NCBI GenBank assembly: GCA_946554445.1
Contig: CAMNSD010000009.1
Span: 78,293 to 142,292, forward strand
Direction: 5' to 3'
Source: an uncultured Lachnospiraceae bacterium
GTDB taxonomy: Bacteria; Bacillota; Clostridia; Lachnospirales; Lachnospiraceae
DNA: 64,000 nt
The stretch's first letter is position 1; every line of letters starts with the position of its first letter. Position numbers and translations under genes: made by a program. Below are positions 9,156 to 18,312 of the stretch, one piece after another. The notes beneath the pieces were generated by a model, which saw only the letters and a program-made list of their open reading frames with translations, was not told where the DNA came from and made no database searches.

Positions 9156-10739
9156 TTAGACAATCGTTATATGTTCTAAATCAAACAGAATCTCTTTTTT
9201 GAGTCTATCAGAAATTTCCGTTTTCTTCTCTATTGTTTCCCTGATAAAATCCGCCTGCTCCCTGGTGATTCTGGCATAAACACTTCTGGAATACAGTGCC
9301 CTGTAGATCCAATACTGTGTGCCATCGGCTGACCAGACACCGGGCTCATATAACAGCAGCAGATAGGGCAGCCGTTCCCAGGAAGGTTCCCTTACCAGCA
9401 GCCTGAGCAGGTATTTTTTGATATTGACATCCGTACAGCTTATGTATGCCTGATATAGTTTTTCCGCGCCATAGGAGATATCACTTTTACAGACAGCATT
9501 GTATGCCGCCTTGGCAATCGAACCATCCTCACCAGTTAAATAATTCCAATAAATATCTGCAAGATTTACAGTGCCAAGATTTACCGCTCCCAGCCCGCCC
9601 AGGGCTTTTATCGCATTTTTGACAAGTCTTGGTCTGTCGGCATACAGATATTCCACCAACACATCCGCGTCCTTCTCGCTGCCGTTCTCACCAATCCCCA
9701 GTATGGCAATGGCTTCTCCATCAGTATGAAGCTGTTGTTTATAGTAAGAAACAATGTCAAACTCCGTGTGCCTGCGCAGGATATAGCAGACATCGCTCCG
9801 TATACTGCCTGCCGTATCAAGCAGATATCTCTCTATCCCTTCCCAGACACCTCCCAGCCGTTCATATTTTAACGCCAAAGCCTTTTGCCGCACGATCGGA
9901 CTTTTATTTTGCAGATAGCTTTCAATCTCTGTTTCTCCGCATTCATACTTTTGCAGGATGAGGCGGATCACCAACGCCTTTTCATTTCCATTCTTTTCCC
10001 GCTCTAAAAGTCTCTCCGCATCCTGTTTGGAAAGGACATCCGGCGAGATTAATATTTTATACAAAAACCGCTTTACGGCAGGCGGATAATTTCTGACGGC
10101 ATCGAGGGAAATGTCCTGCTGATGGGACAATATCTTCGCAGACAGTTTTTCTTCTATCTCCTGAAGCTGTTGATATACATACCGCTCTCCCTTTTTCGTG
10201 CAGCTGATAAATGGAAGCATCTCGATGGCAGTGTCTGTCTGGATACCGTCCAGTCTGTTCGATAAAATCCCATAAGCCACCTCCCGGATCTGCCTAACCC
10301 AATCGTTCAAGCGGAGCGTAAGATAACCGAAGGAATCCTCATTGCTGGAAAGTTCCCATATGCATTTTTCTCTAAAATAACCGTTGGGATGCATCGTGCC
10401 AAGCCTCAGGATACTTAAACCTGCCTGCAGGCTGTCAATATTGCCTGTCAAATCCGCCAGCGATACGCGCTCCCAGTCATGATACCATTCCATGGAAGTG
10501 TACTGCCGAAACTGCCTGTCAAGCCTTATAATCTTCGCCGCGTCCAAACAATGCATATAAGCATGCATGGCCTCTGCCACTACATTTACAAGCGCCTTAT
10601 CTCTGGATAATAAGACCGGATACAACACTGCCAGATGGTTTACTTCTCCTGCTTCCAGCCCTGCAATATGCGCAGCTATCTCTTCCCGGCGCCCGTCCTC
10701 CGTATCCGTCTGCTTTTTCTTATGGTTCCAGAATGGCAT
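9156..10739 (-). CDS. HEAT-repeat-like protein of unknown function
   Basis: 527 residues, no signal peptide or membrane segment. Most of the protein reads as short paired helices typical of HEAT/Armadillo scaffolds, for example SLQAGLSILRLGTMHPNGYF, LTLRLNDWVRQIREVAYG, IVRQKALALKYERLGGVWEG and DRPRLVKNAIKALGGLGAVN. Such proteins usually act as binding scaffolds; no catalytic motif was seen. It is 29 bases upstream of the D-Ala-D-Ala carboxypeptidase start on the same strand and may be co-transcribed with it and with CutC. The ribosome site (AAAAGGGG) is about 10 bases from the ATG. The partner is unknown. Confidence 0.75.
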   Translation of the reverse strand: MPFWNHKKKQTDTEDGRREEIAAHIAGLEAGEVNHLAVLYPVLLSRDKALVNVVAEAMHAYMHCLDAAKIIRLDRQFRQYTSMEWYHDWERVSLADLTGNIDSLQAGLSILRLGTMHPNGYFREKCIWELSSNEDSFGYLTLRLNDWVRQIREVAYGILSNRLDGIQTDTAIEMLPFISCTKKGERYVYQQLQEIEEKLSAKILSHQQDISLDAVRNYPPAVKRFLYKILISPDVLSKQDAERLLEREKNGNEKALVIRLILQKYECGETEIESYLQNKSPIVRQKALALKYERLGGVWEGIERYLLDTAGSIRSDVCYILRRHTEFDIVSYYKQQLHTDGEAIAILGIGENGSEKDADVLVEYLYADRPRLVKNAIKALGGLGAVNLGTVNLADIYWNYLTGEDGSIAKAAYNAVCKSDISYGAEKLYQAYISCTDVNIKKYLLRLLVREPSWERLPYLLLLYEPGVWSADGTQYWIYRALYSRSVYARITREQADFIRETIEKKTEISDRLKKEILFDLEHITIV

Positions 10740-10777
10740 GGTCTATCGTCCCCTTTTCTATTACGCTTACCATATTC

Positions 10778-11530
10778 TTATTTCCCTGAAAGGGCCTTTT
10801 TCGCCTCTGCCACAATCTTACTGTCGGTCCTGAAAATACTGTACTCATCCATGACCGGAAGTCCCATGGGCACATCTTCCCTGCGATAACACATACCACT
10901 GTCCAGTACTTTTTTGGCAGACAGATGATAACTAGTGATGCTCGTCTGCGCCAGGAACTGCCGAATCACATCGGGCGTCACTCCCGCACCTGCCATAATG
11001 CGCGGTGCCCCTGTTTCCTTCTGCAAGGCACATAACGCCTGCAAGAGCGCCATACCCATCAGACATTCCCGCTTCTGTCCGGATGTGAGAATCGTATCAA
11101 TCCCCAACTCCCGTGCCTGCCCATAGGCCTTTATGGGATCTGCGCACACATCAAAAGCACGGTGCAGCGTCACTTTCATATCTCCCGCTTCCGCCATCAA
11201 TTCCCGCATCTGTTCCATATGAAGGTGCCCGTCTGCCTGCAGACATCCGATCACCACACCTTCCGCTCCCACTTCCCGAAAAAGAGCTACCTCTCTTTTT
11301 AAAATCTGAAATTCATATTCGGTATAGAGAAAATCCCCAAACCGCGGCCGCAATAAGACACGAATCGGCAGGTCGCAGTTTGCTTTTACCTGTTCAAACA
11401 ATGCCAGTCCCGGCGAGATGCCGCCAATCACAAGCGCCGCACACAGTTCCAGACGGTCTGCACCGCCTTCTTTGGCCGCAAGGGCTGATTCTACGCTGTC
11501 TACACAGCATTCTAATATATAGTTGGGCAT
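10778..11530 (-). CDS. cutC: CutC family protein
   Basis: 250 residues from the ATG at 11530, which has AAGGAG 8 bases upstream; a GTG 9 bases earlier is less likely. The TIM-barrel CutC family pattern is complete: LECCVDSVESALAAKEGGAD, RLELCAALVIGGISPG, RVLLRPRFGDFLYTEYE, VIGCLQADGHLH, MKVTLHRAFDVC, LGIDTILTSGQ and RIMAGAGVTPDVI. CutC was first linked to copper homeostasis in E. coli, but that role has been questioned, so the exact function should be treated as open. The neighbours give no metal context. Confidence 0.92.
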   Translation of the reverse strand: MPNYILECCVDSVESALAAKEGGADRLELCAALVIGGISPGLALFEQVKANCDLPIRVLLRPRFGDFLYTEYEFQILKREVALFREVGAEGVVIGCLQADGHLHMEQMRELMAEAGDMKVTLHRAFDVCADPIKAYGQARELGIDTILTSGQKRECLMGMALLQALCALQKETGAPRIMAGAGVTPDVIRQFLAQTSITSYHLSAKKVLDSGMCYRREDVPMGLPVMDEYSIFRTDSKIVAEAKKALSGK

Positions 11531-11574
11531 ATCTTTCACTCCTTATATGTCTTACAATTACAACATTACTCTTA

Positions 11575-11702
11575 GGACGCAGACTGCTGGGTTTGCGTTC
11601 ATTATATCATATCCACAAATGCTGTAATCCCTCGCTACACCAACAAGAATTGCTTCGCAATTCTTGGGACGCAGACTGCTGAGTCTGCGTCCATTATATC
11701 AT
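11575..11702. repeat. Two imperfect 36-bp repeats with a hairpin between
   Basis: A 36-bp unit beginning GGACGCAGACTGCTG and ending TTATATCAT occurs at 11575-11610 and 11667-11702, differing at about three positions. The second copy is itself a palindrome (GGACGCAGACT / AGTCTGCGTCC). Directly before it lies another hairpin, AAGAATTGC-TTC-GCAATTCTT (11645-11665). These look like intergenic palindromic repeat units. They lie between cutC and the next gene, which is also transcribed leftward, so they may end or process that transcript. Confidence 0.75.
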
Positions 11703-11802
11703 GTTCCTCCCTCAAAAGCACCTGTATAATACACGCAAAGGCAGAACCTTAATATCCGGCTCTGCCCATATGAGAACGCTGCTGTCTTAACCACTATCTT
11801 TC

Positions 11803-12591
11803 CTACTGCATCTTAAAATGACGTATCAGTCTCTTCCCATTCTTACGCTGTCTAATCTCTTCCATGATACAATCGCATTCTTTCATCTCTTCAATATATT
11901 CTTCCAGCGATTGTTCCAAAATATCATTTCGGAGCATATTTTTCAACATTTCATAGCTATCTGCATCATACTCCTGCTCCCGTCTTGCCTGCTTAATTAA
12001 TTCTCGAAAGAACTTTTTAACCTCCTCATCACCTTCATCATACTTTCCCTGTAACAGCAGGCTCAATACATCCTTCCAGTTCTTTCCTGTCTTTTCGACA
12101 AAATGCTGTAATATAAGCACGGCATTACCCTCATATACTTTCCCTGCCGTCCGCTGCGCCTCTTCGGGCTGTGTCTTTCTTTCCATATACCTCTTCACCG
12201 CATCCGGAAGCGTATATATTTTATATTTTCCAATCTGCATCATATCAATGATGGGTTTCGTACCTTCCATCATTTTCTTGATAATCGCATTTAATCCACT
12301 GGGTGATAACTCTAACTTCTCCGCCAAATCGCCATGATACAATTCCCCTTCACGAAACAACAACTCCAGAATCGGCTCGCTATACTTCGAACGCACCTGA
12401 AGAATCTGCTGTCTTATCTCCTCGTCCTCCATTTCAAACGATTCCGCTTCTCTCTGTTGTGCATACAAGAATCCCCTGACAAACTGCTCTTGTAAATCAT
12501 CCAGTGTAATCTCATCTGGATAAATGACTCCCTCTGAATCTTCATATGCATTTAACACGCTTTCCAATGTTTTTGTGTCTACTTTTTTCAT
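11803..12591 (-). CDS. Uncharacterised protein with winged-helix-like segment
   Basis: 262 residues. A central part (about 75-140) resembles a winged helix: EPILELLFREGELYHGDLAE, then LELSPSGLNAIIKKMMEG as a recognition-helix-like stretch and GKYKIYTLPDAVKRYMER. The flanks are highly charged and helical, with an acidic N-terminal 70 residues. The start is 3 bases after the stop of the upstream gene, and its ribosome site (GAGGAG) is part of the upstream gene's last codons and stop, so translation is probably coupled. It may sense or report on the membrane protein encoded just upstream. No family was recognised with confidence. Confidence 0.7.
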   Translation of the reverse strand: MKKVDTKTLESVLNAYEDSEGVIYPDEITLDDLQEQFVRGFLYAQQREAESFEMEDEEIRQQILQVRSKYSEPILELLFREGELYHGDLAEKLELSPSGLNAIIKKMMEGTKPIIDMMQIGKYKIYTLPDAVKRYMERKTQPEEAQRTAGKVYEGNAVLILQHFVEKTGKNWKDVLSLLLQGKYDEGDEEVKKFFRELIKQARREQEYDADSYEMLKNMLRNDILEQSLEEYIEEMKECDCIMEEIRQRKNGKRLIRHFKMQ

Positions 12592-12594
12592 CCG

Positions 12595-14142
12595 TTACTC
12601 CTCAAAATGCTCCGCAGCGTATTCAAATGCCGCCTGCAGTTTAGACGCTTTAGCGCCATTTCCACACGCTTTACAAACACATGCAATATCCTTATAACGC
12701 GCCGCAATAAAGTTCAGTTTCTTCCTTACTGTATCTACAGAAGTATTTTCATGCTCCAAAAATTCTATATTCCACAGAATAGACTGTGCATAATGATACT
12801 GTATTGTCTCCTGTTGACCACCATAATAGAGCAGCACCAATGCCTGCTTATGTTCGCCGTTTGCAATCAGATTCGTGAGTGCCTGTTGAGAATAATACCC
12901 ATATATTTTTTCCCGGCCTTTTCTAATCCTCTCTATCTCCTGAAAACTTTTGGCAACCTTCTCATCACTGCTTAAGTTTGCAATCCCATTCTCTATCTCC
13001 GCTCTAATATCCTCCTCCGTCATGTCTGTCCCTTCTTCGAATGCTACCCATCCTTCGGCTTCCCATGCTGCTTCCAACGCATTGATATCCAAAATACATG
13101 ATTTCTTTTCTTTGCGTGCATCCTTTACCATTTCTAGGACTTTTTCATTAATTTCATTCTGATCATCCCAATCATGAATAAAATAACCCCCGCCCGAAAA
13201 AAAGACTTTGCTCGAATCTTCTATAGACAACTCTATTTCCTGTTTCAATTCATTATCAGATATCGCAATCTTACTTAATTCATCTACATCCGCCTCTTTT
13301 AGCGTTTCCTCCTTTGCCTGTACTTCCGTTACATCAAATAATGGCTTTACGCCGGCTAACAAATCTATCTCTTCCAACGGCTTCCCAGCTGCCGAATCGT
13401 CCACTTGTTCAGGTTGATATACATTGTCCTCTTCATCTCCCGTATCCATATCTAAGATTTTAGGATTAAATTCCCTAAACGTCTTCTCAAAAGTCTCACC
13501 GCAGGACACAGCTGCGGCTTTCATGCAGGGAATCAAACGCAAATGTCCAATGATACATCCTGATAAAAGCAAGATAAAACACACAAACAAAAGCAATGAT
13601 ACACTATTTTTTTGAATTCCTTTCCAAATTTCCCTAAATCCATCCCATAATGTTTGAAGGATTCCGCTTCCCTCGTAGGTATCACTTTCCATATTTTGAC
13701 TATTTGTAACTACTGACCCTACAGGTTTTAATAAACAAAAAATCGCACCCAAAACCCATGCTATATTGAACCATGGACTTATACTTGCAAGCCCTTCATA
13801 AATCTTTGCAACAATCAATATCACCACTATAGACACCAGGGCAAAAACTAATCTTTGCCAAACACATATCTTATTTTTCTTCTGCTGTGCTCTCAAATAT
13901 TCATTGTATTTTACCTCAAGCCCCTTCTGATACCCAATCTCTTCTCCTTCCTTAAGTCCCTTCGTGTAGCCGCTTTCCTCTCCTTCACTAAACCCTTTCG
14001 CGTAGCCGCTCTTCTCTCCTTCTTTAACCCCATTTTTGAAACTATTCTCCGCTACCTTCTGTAACATTATATATAATTCTTTATTAGCACAGAACTGATG
14101 TTCTGTCTCATCCCCGTGATACGACACATTCCTATCATCCAT
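12595..14142 (-). CDS. Uncharacterised membrane protein with 12-residue repeats
   Basis: 515 residues. The N-terminal region (about 38-75) carries three tandem copies of a 12-residue unit of the form EGE-x-x-GY-x-KG-x-x, encoded by 36-bp DNA repeats around 13915-14030. A coiled, charged stretch follows, then hydrophobic segments (LVFALVSIVVILIVAKIY, WVLGAIFCLLKPVG and SLLLFVCFILLLSGCIIG). The rest, about 290 residues, is acidic and helical, ending in a TPR-like part (HKQALVLLYYGGQQETIQYH) and a Cys pair (CVCKACG). It forms a two-gene unit with the winged-helix-like protein downstream. No known family was recognised; a membrane-sensing or scaffold role is only a guess. Confidence 0.7.
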   Translation of the reverse strand: MDDRNVSYHGDETEHQFCANKELYIMLQKVAENSFKNGVKEGEKSGYAKGFSEGEESGYTKGLKEGEEIGYQKGLEVKYNEYLRAQQKKNKICVWQRLVFALVSIVVILIVAKIYEGLASISPWFNIAWVLGAIFCLLKPVGSVVTNSQNMESDTYEGSGILQTLWDGFREIWKGIQKNSVSLLLFVCFILLLSGCIIGHLRLIPCMKAAAVSCGETFEKTFREFNPKILDMDTGDEEDNVYQPEQVDDSAAGKPLEEIDLLAGVKPLFDVTEVQAKEETLKEADVDELSKIAISDNELKQEIELSIEDSSKVFFSGGGYFIHDWDDQNEINEKVLEMVKDARKEKKSCILDINALEAAWEAEGWVAFEEGTDMTEEDIRAEIENGIANLSSDEKVAKSFQEIERIRKGREKIYGYYSQQALTNLIANGEHKQALVLLYYGGQQETIQYHYAQSILWNIEFLEHENTSVDTVRKKLNFIAARYKDIACVCKACGNGAKASKLQAAFEYAAEHFEE

Positions 14143-14679
14143 GGTCGCATCACTCCTTTCTCCTTACATCGGAACTAATTTCTTCTTTCCTATATTTTCC
14201 TCCAATTACACTTATGCACCTAGTATACTACTATTTTCGTCTATCATCAACATTTTTATTTATTTTTTCTTTATGTTTTATTACATTATTTTATATAAAA
14301 ATACTAAAATCTCATTTTAATTCTTCCTAAAGCTTGAAATTTTCCTTATTTTTCGTCGCTTCTTTCATTTCATTTATTATTTATATCTATAATTTATACT
14401 CACACAGAAAATCCATCCAAAGCTACTTTATTCGTTTTTCCAACTAAAAAACATTTTGTATACTATATTCACTATAAATTATTATTCATAGAATTCTTAG
14501 TTAAACAAAACATGAACTATACATTTTCTGATATATTAAAAAGGTGCATGATATTGTCCTGCCTTATCATACACCTTTAACCTGTCATTATATTATCACC
14601 ACACAATCAAACATAAGAACTGTGATAACTTCATCACATTTCTATGCGCCTATTGAAAGCTCACTGATTCGCAACAACT
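14143..14679. other. AT-rich intergenic region without a gene
   Basis: A 537-base stretch, mostly A/T, with no convincing open frame. It should hold the promoter of the leftward gene that starts at 14142. Near its right end is the terminator of the rightmost gene (14540-14578). Nothing else was recognised. Confidence 0.7.
14540..14578 (-). terminator. Terminator after the 254-residue protein gene
   Basis: AAAGGTGCATGATA pairs with TATCATACACCTTT (14 bp, one mismatch) around an 11-base loop. On the minus strand it is followed by TTAATATAT after a TTT arm. It lies about 100 bases past the stop at 14680. Confidence 0.75.
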
Positions 14680-15444
14680 TTACTTCCTCATAAAATCCCA
14701 CATACGATTCAGCCCAGTTCTCGCAGAAGATGAAATGTCCAAATCCAGCCGCAGCTGTTGCAAACTCCCCTTATACTGTTTGAGCAATTCCAGATTATCC
14801 TCACTGATTGCAGACATAAAAGTATGATAAGCCTGCTCCCTGATCTGTCCGCTCTGCTTATTTTGAGCCGGCGCTTTTGCCTGTGTCCCATTGGCATGAT
14901 ACTCTACCCGTGCCTTGAAATCCTGCAATTCACTCCATATTTGTGTATTGGCCGCCATAAACCGGCTGTGCGTCTCATATGCCTGATCAAGCATTTCCAG
15001 TTCTTTCTCCCTGGTCAGTTCCTGCATACTGCCATCTTCCGCCGCATAATATTCCTGCCGTCTGTCGGGCACCGCATATTTTTCTTCTATTCGTTCCTTC
15101 ATCACTTGATAGGCATAAGCCATCTTGTTCACATGACTGTCGAAGGTATCCGTCCTAGTTCCTTCCTGCTCTGTGATAAGTTTTTCAAAGTCATTCATGA
15201 TGCCATAAGCTCCGGCACTTAATGAGAGCGCCTTCCCCATATCTTCCGGCAGTCTCTCCTTTTTAAAGGCAGCCATTTTTTCCAGTAAGGCATTGCGGCC
15301 TTCCTCGGAAATAGCCACACTGTCACTCCTTTGCCCGGATACCTGACCGCTTCTATCTGCTTCCTGACGCATGTACTGCTTCATTCTGTCAGCATCCACC
15401 TGATAGGTATGTTGCGGTGTTCTCTGCATATGATTGATATCCAT
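14680..15444 (-). CDS. Uncharacterised 254-residue helical protein
   Basis: No domain recognised. No signal peptide or membrane segment. The N-terminal 45 residues are polar and Gln/Arg-rich, followed by SDSVAISEEGRNALLEKM, a motif style seen in FlgM-like and other small Lachnospiraceae proteins. The rest is predicted helical (AYGIMNDFEKLITEQEG, KELEMLDQAYETHSRF, NLELLKQYKGSLQQLRLDLD). Ribosome site AAAGGAAG precedes the ATG. It sits alone between the unknown membrane gene and the lysozyme gene, with its own terminator downstream. Function unknown. Confidence 0.7.
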   Translation of the reverse strand: MDINHMQRTPQHTYQVDADRMKQYMRQEADRSGQVSGQRSDSVAISEEGRNALLEKMAAFKKERLPEDMGKALSLSAGAYGIMNDFEKLITEQEGTRTDTFDSHVNKMAYAYQVMKERIEEKYAVPDRRQEYYAAEDGSMQELTREKELEMLDQAYETHSRFMAANTQIWSELQDFKARVEYHANGTQAKAPAQNKQSGQIREQAYHTFMSAISEDNLELLKQYKGSLQQLRLDLDISSSARTGLNRMWDFMRK

Positions 15445-15555
15445 CGTTTTTCTTCCTTTCTGTCAATTTACACTCCTTAAACCTGTAACTTCGTTCACTC
15501 TTTATATCGGAAGAAAAACACCGTTTTTCAGGCAGATGTAACGAAACGACCTGTT

Positions 15556-18003
15556 TTAGGAATTAAAAAGAAGTTCACTCCAAACCTGCTCCTCGCCCGT
15601 CAGTTCCGTAAATCCTTCCAAAAATTCTTCTCTCGGGATCAATTCTTTTATGAGTCTGCCGCCAGTACCATCTGATGTGCTTTCTATATGTACTCTGGTA
15701 AAATAAATGCCCGCCTGCGTTATTTCCGGCTGCTGTCCTTCCCACCACCATAAACCAGATTCCCCATATTGACAGACATTGCAGGCTTCCATGCCGGCTC
15801 CAATATAATCAAGCGCTTTGACATCTCTGGCATTTAAGGCGCACTCATAAAATCCATAATAAATGCACCAGGAATTATTGCTGTATGAACAATGCACTAG
15901 TTTTCCTGCATCTCCTAACATCAGCCATTCATTCCCATCACACCAATCCAGATAGGTACAGACCGCCCCGCCATTTCTGTAATCCAAAATAAAGTCTATT
16001 CTCTCATATTCTTCAAAATCGTATTTTATCAAAAACACCAATTCCTCAAAACCGTCTTCATCTATGTCAACCCTGGTTATCCTGCTGCTGTCACCGGCTA
16101 ATTCACAAGCCATTTCCAGTTCTTCCACAATGCGTTCCGGATCAAAAGGTTTCCTTGTAACCACTGAAAAGTCCCCGTCTTCAACAGCGGCAAAAACTTC
16201 TTCCCGACTTTGATATATCCCACAGTTTTCTGTCGGAATCTCTAAAAAAGAGGCACAGTCAAGCCATCTTATCCCCTTCATGTTATCATAATCATCCAGA
16301 ATCCCATTTTTATCTTTCAAATCATCTACTGTGTCTGCTTTCAAATCATCTAGCGTATCTGCCATCAAAATGTCCCGACAAATCAGTTCCCCGTTTACCT
16401 CTGCCAGTACATAAATCCATTCTTCCCCTCCATCTATCTTCTTCATGCGAAAAAGCAGTTCCTGCCCGCTGTTTCCACTGCCTTCCACCACCGCAAACTG
16501 TTTACAAAAAGGCCCCGCTTCCGATAGATAAATCTCATCATCAAATAAACTTAAGCTTTCTCCAAGTTCCGCATCCTTTTCCACAGGATTCTGTACGGTC
16601 AGATTATGGAATAGAAATTCCTGAAATAAGGGCGCAATCGCAAGATCCTGAAGATAGCCTCTTGCGCTTACTGCTCCAGTCTCCCTATCTATTTCATACA
16701 TGATCTCAAAGGTCTGGTTTGTCTCTTTATGCACTCCCATAGCCCTTCCGCCCAAAAAGGGTTCCCCTTCTTCTTTCCGGCAGGATAAGTCTGCATACAG
16801 ATTTTCAAAGGCCGCCTGATCTGCCTGCCTCAGGATACCATAGGTATCTGCAATCAACGCCTCAAACCCATTCCTATCAAGTACCATGGAAGCTTCCGGG
16901 AAATGTTCCTGACACAGCTCTATTTTGCGGATCTGTATGGCATCTTTCTCTTCCAATAACCAGAGCACTTCCCAGTCCTGATCCATCCAGAAATTTTTTA
17001 CCGGATAAACCGCTTCCTTCTCCGGTGTCAGAATATAAAGTGCGCCTATCCTCCCCAGATATGAATAGACTCTCACTTGCTCCGTATCATACTCAAGATT
17101 ACAATGCTCCAGTAAGATTCTCGTCTCTGCTCCCGCTTCCTCGTCCCATAGCAGAAAACTCTTCGGCTCCTCCCATTCGACCTTCTCTGCCCTTGCAGAA
17201 ATTTCCTGCTCTGCCTCTGCCAAAGCCTTCTCCTCTTCCCATGGCACCGTCAATTTCTGCAGTTCTTCCTTGGTCCCCCGGAACACATTCATATCAATAT
17301 ATTTTTCCGAACCCTGATATCCCTCCAGAACCGCTGTATCAGTATACTGCCAGAATATCCATGTATTTCCCGCCGTCAAAAGCGGCTGATAATAAACATT
17401 TCTGATCCACAGGGGATAGGCCGTAAATTCATCTTTGATGTAACGATGATAAGCCTTATATGTTGTATAAATAACGGGCTTAACTTGATAATACTCCTCT
17501 AATACCGCAAGCATTTCCTGCAGCTGTTTTACGACTTCTTCTTTCGGGGGCGGATTCTTTTCTTTATCCCCATAAAATTCCACATCCACCGCAGGCGCTA
17601 ACTTTCCATTTAGACTGCCCACCGTATCGATATAGAACTGCGCCTGCTTCTTCCCCTCGCTGTCAAAACTGAAAAAATGATAGGCGCCGATAGAAAGTTC
17701 TGTTTTGTCTGCCGCCTGCCAATTATCATAAAAGCATTCATCCACATGGCCGCTCCCCTCCGTTGCCTTGATAAAGGCAAAATCCAAATTCTGGTCTGCC
17801 AATTTCGGCCAATCAATGGTTCCCTGATAGTGAGATACATCAATGCCATGCACCTCATATTTTTCGGCAAATGCTGGCGCAATCTTGATTTTTTTATTTA
17901 TCACAAAAAAACCTAAAATCCCAGCCAACAACGCTACCAATAGGAAGATCCAATAAGTCCTTCCGTGCTTCATCCTCACTGATCGTTTCATCTGATTATC
18001 CAA
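15556..18003 (-). CDS. Membrane-anchored GH25 lysozyme with large C-terminal extension
   Basis: About 815 residues. After a short basic tail, a membrane segment (YWIFLLVALLAGILGFFVI) acts as anchor. The GH25 muramidase domain spans about 50-245: HGIDVSHYQGTIDWPKL, FAFIKATEGSGHVDE, IGAYHFFSF, the Asp-x-Glu pair in APAVDVEFYGD, and NTWIFWQYTD near its end. Glycosidic bonds of peptidoglycan are the expected target. The remaining 550 or so residues are acidic, match no family I know, and include a segment reading RVDIDEDGFEELVFLIKYDF, which resembles Asp-rich calcium-binding or beta-sandwich repeats. Start is uncertain: TTG at 18003 (AAAGGA 11 bases upstream) or ATG at 17991. Confidence 0.85.
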   Translation of the reverse strand: MDNQMKRSVRMKHGRTYWIFLLVALLAGILGFFVINKKIKIAPAFAEKYEVHGIDVSHYQGTIDWPKLADQNLDFAFIKATEGSGHVDECFYDNWQAADKTELSIGAYHFFSFDSEGKKQAQFYIDTVGSLNGKLAPAVDVEFYGDKEKNPPPKEEVVKQLQEMLAVLEEYYQVKPVIYTTYKAYHRYIKDEFTAYPLWIRNVYYQPLLTAGNTWIFWQYTDTAVLEGYQGSEKYIDMNVFRGTKEELQKLTVPWEEEKALAEAEQEISARAEKVEWEEPKSFLLWDEEAGAETRILLEHCNLEYDTEQVRVYSYLGRIGALYILTPEKEAVYPVKNFWMDQDWEVLWLLEEKDAIQIRKIELCQEHFPEASMVLDRNGFEALIADTYGILRQADQAAFENLYADLSCRKEEGEPFLGGRAMGVHKETNQTFEIMYEIDRETGAVSARGYLQDLAIAPLFQEFLFHNLTVQNPVEKDAELGESLSLFDDEIYLSEAGPFCKQFAVVEGSGNSGQELLFRMKKIDGGEEWIYVLAEVNGELICRDILMADTLDDLKADTVDDLKDKNGILDDYDNMKGIRWLDCASFLEIPTENCGIYQSREEVFAAVEDGDFSVVTRKPFDPERIVEELEMACELAGDSSRITRVDIDEDGFEELVFLIKYDFEEYERIDFILDYRNGGAVCTYLDWCDGNEWLMLGDAGKLVHCSYSNNSWCIYYGFYECALNARDVKALDYIGAGMEACNVCQYGESGLWWWEGQQPEITQAGIYFTRVHIESTSDGTGGRLIKELIPREEFLEGFTELTGEEQVWSELLFNS

Positions 18004-18178
18004 AAAATCAAGTGTCCTTTCTTAAAATTTTCAAATACTCTTCGTATGCAAACACACGGTTCCCGGAAGTATTGGTGGTTTCTTATAATATTCCAGTTCT
18101 CATCACCTCTTTTAAAATATAAATCAAATTATAATGTATATATTTCAATAAATAAACAGGTTTTTGAAATATAAAAAA

Positions 18179-18227
18179 GGTAAATTCCTTCGGAATTAAC
18201 CTTACGAGATCCGCTTCGCGGACTCGG
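18179..18227. repeat. Two adjacent imperfect palindromes
   Basis: GGTAAATTCC-TTC-GGAATTAACC (18179-18201) is followed at once by CGAGATCCGC-TTC-GCGGACTCGG (18205-18227). Both have TTC loops and 10-base arms with one or two mismatches. The arrangement resembles the tandem hairpins at 11645-11702. They lie in the otherwise empty 18004-18312 gap upstream of the lysozyme gene. Confidence 0.6.
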
Positions 18228-18257
18228 ATAAGCGGAGGATTTTCCTATACCATAAAA

Positions 18258-18290
18258 AGGGCCTTACAGAAACAACTCCCACAAGGCCCT
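18258..18290 (-). terminator. Terminator of the nucleoside salvage operon
   Basis: AGGGCCTT pairs with AAGGCCCT across a 17-base loop and is followed on the minus strand by TTTTTATGG. It lies 23 bases beyond the stop of the last operon gene at 18313. Confidence 0.8.
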
Positions 18291-18312
18291 ACTCATATTA
18301 TATAGTTCTTAT

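Noticed and set aside
14143..14679. Possible origin or centromere-like AT-rich region
   Set aside because: The stretch is AT-rich, but no DnaA-box cluster or repeats were seen; it is an ordinary intergenic gap with a terminator.
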